The notes below the pieces were generated by a model, which was not told where the DNA came from, did not search any database, and saw only the letters and a list, made by a program, of their open reading frames with translations. A stretch of DNA of 64,000 nucleotides from the NCBI GenBank assembly GCA_963580285.1, contig OY757014.1:100566072-100630071 (forward strand), in the 5' to 3' direction. Position numbers and translations under genes: made by a program. Below, piece by piece: positions 57,884-64,000 of this stretch (position 1 is its first letter; every line of letters begins with the position of its first letter). The DNA is from Lucinisca nassula (Eukaryota; Mollusca; Bivalvia; Lucinida; Lucinidae).

Positions 57884-58160
57884 ATGGCGCGATTTGCTGT
57901 TTTTGGAGATTCTTATGTTAAACGACAAGGGCAGTACCGAGGGCTGTTTGATGTACCAGGCGAGGTTCGGTTTTTCGGCCATGGTGGTATGCGCGTGGCG
58001 AGCTATGATGTTGACTTGTGGGACAACGTTTCATATTTTCCGAAGGCAAAGTTGGGACAGCGATGGCCGCCTCCACAGGCACTATTATAGGGACCGTATT
58101 CATTTGTCAAGAGAGGGACAGAAGCAATACCATGTGTGCTTAGAGAGAGCCTTCCTGTGA
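57884..58160 (+). pseudogene. SGNH-hydrolase-like remnant with an internal deletion
   Basis: From the ATG at 57884 the frame reads MARFAVFGDSYVKRQGQYR (block I, GDS with the nucleophile Ser), then VRFFGHGGMRVASYD. About 100 codons expected in an SGNH domain are missing. In the +1 frame, DRIHLSREGQKQYH (block V: Asp and His of the catalytic set) follows, ending LERAFL and a stop at 58160. With the middle lost and a frameshift it cannot be active. Confidence 0.6.
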
Positions 58161-58379
58161 TTTTTCTGCTAGTCAGGTGTTTATTAAAGGGTCCTTTTGT
58201 GGCCCCCAAATCATTCCGTTTGGGTAACCTTATAATGTACATCCTTTATTCGAAAGCGAAAAAAAGAAAAACAAAGAGATGTGATAAGGCCTATTGTTTC
58301 TTATTTCTGTCCCACTAATCTATGTGCACTCCTGAAGGAGAGCATTTTGTTTGCTAGTGTGTTGGTGTGCCGTTCTCCT

Positions 58380-58860
58380 TTGGGTTGTGTGGCTCTCGAT
58401 CAGCCAGGATTTTGACGCGACGCTGCTCAGTGCCAAAGTCCTAAGACCGCAAACCCCAGCGTTACATCTCGTCCTGATTTCCCGTTTGCCTTCCCCCCTC
58501 CGGAGAGGCCGGGCGATGGATTTTCCTTGTGATGGATCCATGCCCAGTTCCGGCGTGTTCTCGTGTGATCCTATTTCGGGCAGTGTGGCTCCCGATCAGC
58601 TAGGATTTTGGTGCAGCGCTCATAAGTGCAAAGCCAGTGGGCCGCAACCACAACGCTACACCTCGTCTTAACCTCTCGCTTGCCACACCCCTTTGGAGGG
58701 TGGGTCGGGGCTATGGATTTTCCTTGTGGTGGGTTCATGCCCCGTTCTGTTATGGTCTTCTCACAGTGATCCAGGGATCGCTGTCACCGTAGGCACTCCT
58801 AAGTGCAAAGCCGAGGCCGCAAACCACAGTGCCTACCGTTGACTTTGTTCCCCTTTTTGC
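58380..58860 (+). repeat. Three diverged direct repeats, about 200 bp
   Basis: Each has GTGTGGCTCCCGATCAGC-like sequence, a TAAGTGCAAAGCC segment and GCCGCAAACCACAGTGCCTA-like sequence at about 58395, 58580 and 58760. They could be remains of internal direct repeats of a tyrosine-recombinase retroelement; this is inference. Confidence 0.45.
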
Positions 58861-59207
58861 CGTGAGACGGCCGCCCTTTGATCACTACGCTCCTTTTTGG
58901 TTGGTAGCGTCTAAGGTGCGGTTAAATCATTTATTGTTTCTGAAATCGGGTCTGTAACGGTTTTCGTTTCAGGCATGCTTGTGTGTAACCTCGTACGGGG
59001 TGTGTCTCTCGTAACAGTGCAATAAATTTAGTCTGCGCCCTTAGCTTTCCCCTATATTTTGTCCAGGTAGTTTGTTTTCTCAAAGAAATTGAAAACCGCG
59101 TCCCTCATTTCATGTGACATTAGATTGAGCAAAGAAATCGCGTTTATCTCCCCTTGGTATCCTAGGGCTGTCAGCTTTAGTTCCCTCCTAGCGGGGCCGT
59201 TCGCGGA

Positions 59208-59754
59208 GGACCGCAACTTACTATTAGTATCAAAATAATTTCAACTATGAAAAGGTTCATTACCAGCAAATATTTTGTCACCAATACAAACTGGAATAGA
59301 TTCATAAAACTTTATGTTAGGCATATTTTTATGAATTTTTTAATTGAAATCCTTTAATCAAAATTAAAGTGATTAACCAAACTATTGCAAAATATGCAGA
59401 GTGTTGATTTTTTTGTTTGTTTTGATTTGTTACGCCCCTTGAAAGTCTTATAAATAACTTAGTATGACACGCCAACTATTCAACAAAAATGCGAGGCGTT
59501 ATCAAATTTCATAACAGTCATAAAAATAAATAACTTTTAATAAACGACGACTCTTATTCGCTTGACCCAAATGAAGAGAATAGAACACGATACATTTAAA
59601 TTAATATGCAAAGATAACCCAAATTTTACGGTTTTCTGTATCTACAACTGCTAATTTCCAGTGTCCCCACCACGGACACTTTGTTCCGGCGAACGACTGT
59701 TCCCACGAGCGACATCATGTTGTGTGTTGCAAATATACCCTACTCCCTAGATGT
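59208..59754 (-). repeat. Right arm of the large inverted repeat, outer part
   Basis: Complement of 35690-36084 with about 150 extra bases at 59500-59650. The outer end (59660-59754) has GGACACTTTGTTCC and GACTGTTCCCACGAG, both close to satellite monomer segments, and TGTGTGTTGCAAATATACCC matching the left end. Confidence 0.75.
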
Positions 59755-59777
59755 NNNNNNNNNNNNNNNNNNNNNNN
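59755..59777. other. Assembly gap (23 N)
   Basis: Unknown bases exactly at the outer end of the right arm; arm boundary and any target duplication cannot be checked here. Confidence 0.99.
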
Positions 59778-59815
59778 GCCCTATACCGTGTTGATGGGGA
59801 CGTTTAACCCAAACA
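59778..59815 (-). repeat. SINE family 1 tail fragment
   Basis: CCCTATACCGTGTTGATGGG followed by GACGTTTAACCC resembles the tail region of SINE family 1. Its remainder may lie in the gap. Confidence 0.4.
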
Positions 59816-59939
59816 AAACTTCCCAAACAAATCCGGTCTCAATGAAGACACTTCGAAAATAGAAGAAAGAGAGAAGAGAGAGTATGGGGGAAAAAGGTAG
59901 AGAAAAATATCAAAAAAAAAAAAAAAAAGAAAAAAAGCT

Positions 59940-60330
59940 TAAGTCGGTGCACTTGTTTCACATCACGTTAACAAGTCTGTGAAATGAATACCCCCCTAAA
60001 CCCCAGTTTATATAGAAAAATGGGGTTTACGGGGGTATACATGATTTTCCTTATTTCTTCTCCAAGACATAGGTTGTGGGTACTCGTAAGAACCGCCTCA
60101 ATGAGGCGGTTCTAACGAGCACCCAAAACCTAAGTTTGCAGTATACATAAGAACAATGTCATGGTTTTCATCAGAAAAGTAGTCATTATGGAGATGTGAA
60201 AAAAAAATGCATTATGTTTTACGGTTGTGTTATCGTAATGGGTTATTGTGACCCCTGCGCCATGACATATAGCGTCATCAGAAAGACTGAATATGACATA
60301 TAATGGGTGAGACAAAGGAGTGAAAAGATA
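59940..60330 (+). repeat. Double-hairpin element copy
   Basis: First hairpin: ACCCCCCTAAACCCC against GGGGTTTACGGGGGT (about 59990-60042). Second: palindrome 60069-60132 with arms GGGTACTCGTAAGAACCGCC and complement. The 3' flank (GAGATGTGAAAA, GTTATCGTAA) is shared with 63230-63290. No protein. Confidence 0.65.
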
Positions 60331-60451
60331 TCCCTTACCCCCCTTTCAATCAAGATTTCGCGAAACTAGGTCGTTCTAAGGATATATGTTTCCATATTGC
60401 ACTGTATGCTACTCCGTCTTGAAGAAAATTCGTAAAATTACACCACCATAT

Positions 60452-60748
60452 TTTTTTGTTTGATTTGAGGTTTAACGTCCCCGTCAACACTGTAAAGGTC
60501 ATTTTGGAGACGTTGCTTCCAATTTTGTGGGACACCCGACATTGAGATGAAATGACATCTCAAGCCCTGTCGCCCAATGAAACCAATAGGGTTTATTAGC
60601 ATGGACGGTCCGCCTCGCACCGCGGTTCCTGGACAGGCTTAGATCCTCTAAGCGGTTTACCAGTACTAGTGTGCGGGCTGGATTCAGCTCTGCGTGGAAG
60701 CATCATGCAGCCCATATATTTCTTCAAGCCCCTATGGGCGGGGGCTTA
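60452..60748 (-). mobile_element. SINE family 1 copy with target duplication
   Basis: It is flanked by ACACCACCATAT at 60440-60451 and 60749-60760, a perfect 12 bp duplication. On the minus strand it runs from GCCCCCGCCCATAGG to CAAATCAAACAAAAA. Confidence 0.9.
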
Positions 60749-60966
60749 ACACCACCATATATCACGGCTTTTGGCAGATATAAATCTGCATCGGGATTTT
60801 TGTTTTTTATTCTATTGGACGTTTCTGTAGTATAATCACAACTGGTACCCACGCCGCTCGGAACCAAGGCTAAGCATTTAACTAAAAAGTCACCGGCCCC
60901 GATAGCTCAGCATCCTATCCTACATCATCATTCTGTCATCAGATCTCTCAGATTCAACACGTCAAG

Positions 60967-61773
60967 ATGTCTTTTCCTATGAAGGAATACCGGCTACCGG
61001 AGCCTCTGGTAGCCTTCTTGAAGTCTTGCCGACTTCATGGGGTGCCTCAAGTTAACACTGCACTTGAGCCCCAGAGGGTGGCTGTCACCCTTACTTGGGA
61101 CTTGAGCCTTCCAGCTCCACAGAGAACCAAGAAGACAGCACCACAGATCCGACAAGCAGCGCCGCCAGCCGAGGAGACCGTGACTATGACTACAGCAACG
61201 ATCGTCCTCCAGCGCCAGCCAACAGTTAACGCTGAACCCGCACCCGCTGCACCAATCATCCAGAGACCGATGCCGTCATCGCCAGAGCCAGCTACCGCCG
61301 CCTTATCACCCACAGAGAGACCACCCCCGCCAAAAGCCCAACGATGCTCGTCACCTGCCCCAGCCCCAGCCACCAGAAGAGGAAGAATCTACACCTCCGA
61401 AGAAAAGGACTTCGAGAAGCTGCCACCCAACCCACTCCAACCTTGGCACGAGAAATACCACCTGGGCAGAGCCTGGGTGGCAAATACTAGAGACTCCCCC
61501 TCCACCATCTTGGAACTACATCGACTAAAAAGACCAACTGAAACCATCAACGTGGACCTTGCCGTTTACGCATTCAAGACAGCCGAGACTCCAGCCTTCA
61601 TAATCTACAAAGGACCCACCTCAAAGTATTTCGACGAGCACCTGTACAACTCCATTGAAAGATGCACTGAAGAGACCCCACTAAACAAGAAGAGAACTCG
61701 GAAGGTCCAGAAACTTTTCTTAGATACGGCGATGACGGATGGAGTGATAGTTAGGAGGGCGCATCCCTCCTAA
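60967..61773 (+). CDS. Uncharacterised 268-residue protein, proline-rich middle
   Basis: The best intact ORF in the window. Residues 1-50 (MSFPMKEYRLPEPLVAFLKS and a short beta-like VAVTLTWDLS) look like a small folded N-terminal domain. Residues about 50-150 are low-complexity Pro/Ala/Thr-rich (ERPPPPKAQ). Residues 150-268 are mixed and basic, with LPPNPLQPWHEKYHLGRAWV and NKKRTRKVQKLFLDTAMTDG. No signal peptide or membrane segment. The coding part is GC-rich unlike its surroundings. I do not recognise the family. A retroelement ORF1 or gag-like protein is possible because of the repeated terminal motif downstream (62379-62421). The ATG at 60967 follows AAG, and no upstream in-frame ATG is evident nearby. 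Confidence 0.6.
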   Translation: MSFPMKEYRLPEPLVAFLKSCRLHGVPQVNTALEPQRVAVTLTWDLSLPAPQRTKKTAPQIRQAAPPAEETVTMTTATIVLQRQPTVNAEPAPAAPIIQRPMPSSPEPATAALSPTERPPPPKAQRCSSPAPAPATRRGRIYTSEEKDFEKLPPNPLQPWHEKYHLGRAWVANTRDSPSTILELHRLKRPTETINVDLAVYAFKTAETPAFIIYKGPTSKYFDEHLYNSIERCTEETPLNKKRTRKVQKLFLDTAMTDGVIVRRAHPS

Positions 61774-62205
61774 CCCAGCACCGGACCGAAATCGTGAACT
61801 TAGGGCCGCATGTCCGAAAACCCTGTTTACCATGGGTATTGCAAGGCTACTTCATGTGTAGCCAGTCCGACGCCAATCACGCGGCCCTAAGAGAGAGCAA
61901 CATGACCTAGTTTGCTCGGGCGAAACAGAGAAATCGCGATTTGCAGCCGAAATTGGCATTGATTTCTCTGTTGCTTCATGCCCACTTTCGACCTGGCGTT
62001 CAAAATTCAAAATTACAGTGCTTCTATTTTACTAAGGGGAGGGCACTGGCAGATCAGCATGATTCGTATTCCGCTGACCACTGCCGCGATTCGCAGCCCA
62101 GAAGCACTAAAACTTAGCCTCCTTGCCTTCCTCCTCTACCACGGCCAGACGGGCAATGGCTATGGAACACGATTTGCAGGTCGGAATTGACCAGGTTCCA
62201 TAGCC
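61750..62205 (+). other. Series of perfect stem-loops from the stop codon into the 3' region
   Basis: Stems: GTTAGGAGGG/CCCTCCTAAC (61750-61774, contains the stop codon); CTTAGGGCCGC/GCGGCCCTAAG (61799-61891) with inner GGCTAC/GTAGCC (61845-61863); ACAGAGAAATC/GATTTCTCTGT (61925-61971); an imperfect GGCACTGG..CAGC pairing (62038-62095); GGCTATGGAAC/GTTCCATAGCC (62158-62205). Four carry or adjoin variants of CGATTTGCAGCC. Confidence 0.75.
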
Positions 62206-62440
62206 GCGATTGACAGCCCACAACTATTTGGAAACTATGTCAAAAACCACGGTAACTTACAGACCACTTTCACCTTTATTGCACCGCGACTGAGGCGAGA
62301 GGAGTACACCGGAATTAGGGTACAACTCCATGCGAAAGCCTTTCAGAAAGTGGGAAAACTAATCCTGGACACGTTCAAGGGGTAGCCCCTATGTGCTTAT
62401 AGCGCCCGGTTACCTTAAAAACCAGTTCAGTCAGTCAGTC
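62206..62440 (+). repeat. Terminal motif shared with the foldback arms
   Basis: 62379-62421 has GGGGTAGCCCCTATGTGC and GCGCCCGGTTACCTTAAAA, also found at 36190-36232 and inverted at 55807-55849. The stretch ends in CAGT repeats (62425-62441). GGGGTAGCCCC is a small hairpin. It may be the 3' end of an element including the ORF at 60967. Confidence 0.55.
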
Positions 62441-62754
62441 AGTCCGATAGCTCAGTTGGTAGAGAGTCCGCTCCGGGGAACGGGAGGTCACGGGTTCGAT
62501 CCCGGGCCGCGACATACCAAAGTCGTTAACAATGGTACTAGCTGCTCCTCGCTTGGCACTCAGATTTACGGGGTAGAGCTAGGACTGGTCGATCCAGTGT
62601 CAGGATAATGTGACTGGGTGTAGTATCAGGTAATGTGTCTGGGACATGATACTTCAGTGAGGCAGCACTATAAAAGTGAGCATTGAGCTCCCTGTCGCAA
62701 CCAGACACCGTCGTGATATGACTGAAAAATTGTTGAAAGCGACGTTAAACCCGA

Positions 62755-62830
<76 letters not shown>
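62441..62830 (+). mobile_element. tRNA-derived SINE with (CA)n tail
   Basis: GATAGCTCAGTTGGTAGAG is a strong box A and GGTTCGATCCC box B, followed by CGGGCCGCGAC. The body contains GATCCAGTGTCAGGATAATG, then a conserved 3' part CGTCGTGATATGACTGAAAA, then GCGACGTTAAACCCGAATT and 72 bases of CA repeat (62758-62830). The conserved 3' part is like the shared central/tail domains of metazoan SINEs as I recall them. It is not a functional tRNA because the 3' half of the acceptor stem is absent. Confidence 0.85.
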
Positions 62831-62832
<2 letters not shown>

Positions 62833-62999
62833 TAACTAAGAAGTCATTCAATTCAAATTAGTTTTGCCGTTATAACGGATGTCGGTATAAAGAGGGATGA
62901 CTGTATAAGTTTGAACATTTCTGTAAAATTATTTCAAAATCAGTCTATCTTTTTAGGAGTAGAAGTCATTTAAAAGGTTGTTTATTTTTTAGTTTTGGT

Positions 63000-63330
63000 T
63001 GGGATCATCACGTGAACATGTCCGTGAAATGAATACCCCCCTAAACCCCACTACGTATGTGTAGATAAAACTGGGGTTTACATAGGTATACATTAGATTC
63101 CTTATTTCTGCTCCAAGACATAGGTTATGGGTACTCGTTAGAACCGCCTCAATGAGGCGGTTCTAACGATCACCCAAAACCTATGTTTTGAACATTTATA
63201 ACAAAACTATCAAGGATATTCATTAGAAATGTAGCCATATTTGAGATGTGAAAAATGCACTAAACCGCACGGGTGTGTAATCGTAACGTTGTTCAGTGGA
63301 GCGAAACGATTTGAGCAATTTTGCCAGAGG
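63000..63330 (+). repeat. Double-hairpin element copy
   Basis: First hairpin: CCCCCCTAAACCCCA against TGGGGTTTACATAGG (about 63033-63083). Second: palindrome 63120-63185 with arms GGGTACTCGTTAGAACCGCC. Left flank ATCACGTGAACATGTCCGTG matches the inverse of 24338-24360. Confidence 0.65.
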
Positions 63331-63376
63331 GTCACCAACTGAACATTCCTTCCTAATTGTTTTCTTTCTGATGATG

Positions 63377-63685
63377 GTTTGTTTGTTTGTTTGATTCAAT
63401 TGAAGTTTAACGTCCCCGTCATCACTGTATAGGTCATTTTGGAGACATTGCTTCCAATTTTGTTGGACTTTTACCCGACAATTAGATGAAATGACATCTC
63501 AAGCCCTGTCGCTCAATGAAACCAATAGGGTTTAAAAGCATGGACGGTCCGACTCGCACTGCTTTGCCTGGACAGGCTTAGATCCTCTAAGCGGTTTACC
63601 AGTACTCGTGTGCGGTCGGTTTCAGCTCTGCGTGGAAGCATCATGCAGCCCATATATTTCTCCAAGCCCCTAAGGACGTAGCCTA
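63377..63685 (-). mobile_element. SINE family 1 copy with target duplication
   Basis: It is flanked by TTCTGATGATG (63366-63376) and TTCTGAGGATG (63686-63696), 10 of 11 identical. On the minus strand the tail is GACGGGGACGTTAAACTTC then AATCAAACAAACAAAC. Confidence 0.8.
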
Positions 63686-64000
63686 TTCTGAGGATGAAGT
63701 ATTTCAAAAGTTCACTTCGACAATACAGGGCTAACTTGTATGTAACTATCTGGATACTTTCAGAGGATTTAGGGTCAGGTCCTAGTGCATGGATATGAAC
63801 TTCCTCAGTGTACCTGACAATGGCTCGTGGGGACAAGGGGGGGGGGGGGTAAAAGGGTCAAGAGTTGGCATAATATGCTAGACATGTGAGTCGAGGGTTC
63901 CCTTTGACAATTCAGAGCAGAGCTGACTTCCATGCCACTATCTGGACACATTGTGGACATTGATGGTCATGTCGTAGTGCAACAGACAGAGAAGAACCGT
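63686..64000. other. Unassigned right edge with a G homopolymer
   Basis: G-run at about 63837-63850. Two loosely similar segments (GACAATACAGGGCTAACTTG... and GACAATTCAGAGCAGAGCTG...) about 190 bases apart suggest a diverged tandem repeat. No gene recognised. Confidence 0.4.

Larger units (their letters stand above)
55970..59199 (+). mobile_element. 3.2 kb insertion with 8 bp target duplication and SGNH remnant
   Basis: It is flanked by TTCGCGGA at 55962-55969 and 59200-59207. The unbroken left arm has this octamer once, which proves insertion. The ends are TTGTTGTTGTTTTCC and CTAGCGGGGCCG, not inverted. Inside are an SGNH-hydrolase-like fragment (57884-58160) and diverged repeats (58380-58860). 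SGNH domains occur in Ngaro/DIRS-type and some CR1-type retroelements, so a defective retroelement is plausible; the class is undecided. GC content is higher than the surrounding satellite. Confidence 0.7.

Noticed and set aside
61047..61483. Minus-strand ORFs opposite the 268-codon ORF
   Set aside because: Shadow frames of a GC-rich, proline-rich coding region.
62441..62520. tRNA gene
   Set aside because: Boxes A and B are good but there is no 3' acceptor stem; the sequence continues into a SINE body and CA tail.
62654..62861. ORFs with CV or TH dipeptide repeats
   Set aside because: Translation of the (CA)n microsatellite.

Overview
The window looks like nuclear DNA of a marine invertebrate, most likely a bivalve mollusc. 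The reasons are several LINE families, tRNA-derived SINEs, a Penelope-like retroelement with hammerhead ribozymes, minisatellite-bearing elements with hairpin ends, very long (ATCT)n arrays, and almost no uninterrupted host coding sequence. It is from an assembled scaffold, because a short run of N lies at 59755-59777. There are no operons, rRNA genes, CRISPR arrays or convincing tRNA genes. Nearly everything legible is mobile or repetitive, and the value lies in how the elements are nested. Many boundaries can be fixed by comparing copies inside the window.

Layout. 0-7.5 kb: old repeats, a hairpin-ended minisatellite element (2153-3058), and a three-level nest. In that nest a minus-strand LINE is split by a plus-strand LINE, which is itself split by a TA-flanked DNA transposon. 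A likely first exon of an F-box protein gene lies at 7380-7456 (minus). 7.7-16.3 kb: a 3 kb element with inverted ends, SINEs, three more minus-strand copies of the same LINE family and two long ATCT arrays. 16.7-24.2 kb: two hairpin-ended elements filled with ~160 bp tandem repeats, one of which sits inside a second LINE family. 25-29.6 kb: a decayed minus-strand Penelope-like element, broken by a palindromic-ladder element and by a SINE. It is preceded by four hammerhead ribozymes, three of them in a 381 bp tandem array. 29.9-34.2 kb: a LINE RNase H fragment, a partial second copy, and a 2.9 kb insertion with perfect inverted ends and no target duplication.

35.7-59.75 kb is the most striking region. 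It is a roughly 24 kb foldback structure. Two inverted arms of about 1.2 kb each carry a hammerhead ribozyme pointing inward. The arms enclose about 10 kb and about 4.8 kb of a 42 bp minisatellite in opposite orientations, separated by a 3.4 kb loop. The left array contains a near-exact 4,512 bp tandem duplication. The right arm was later split by a 3.2 kb insertion that has an 8 bp target duplication and an SGNH-hydrolase-like remnant.

60-64 kb: SINEs with clear target duplications, two copies of a double-hairpin element, and one intact 268-codon ORF (60967-61773). A series of perfect stem-loops begins on that ORF's stop codon.

How the parts fit: the LINEs probably supply the enzymes that copied the SINEs. 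The Penelope-like element is the likely source of the ribozymes. The foldback array, the 381 bp ribozyme array and the hairpin-ended minisatellite elements look like non-autonomous passengers. Host gene content is at most two candidate exons.
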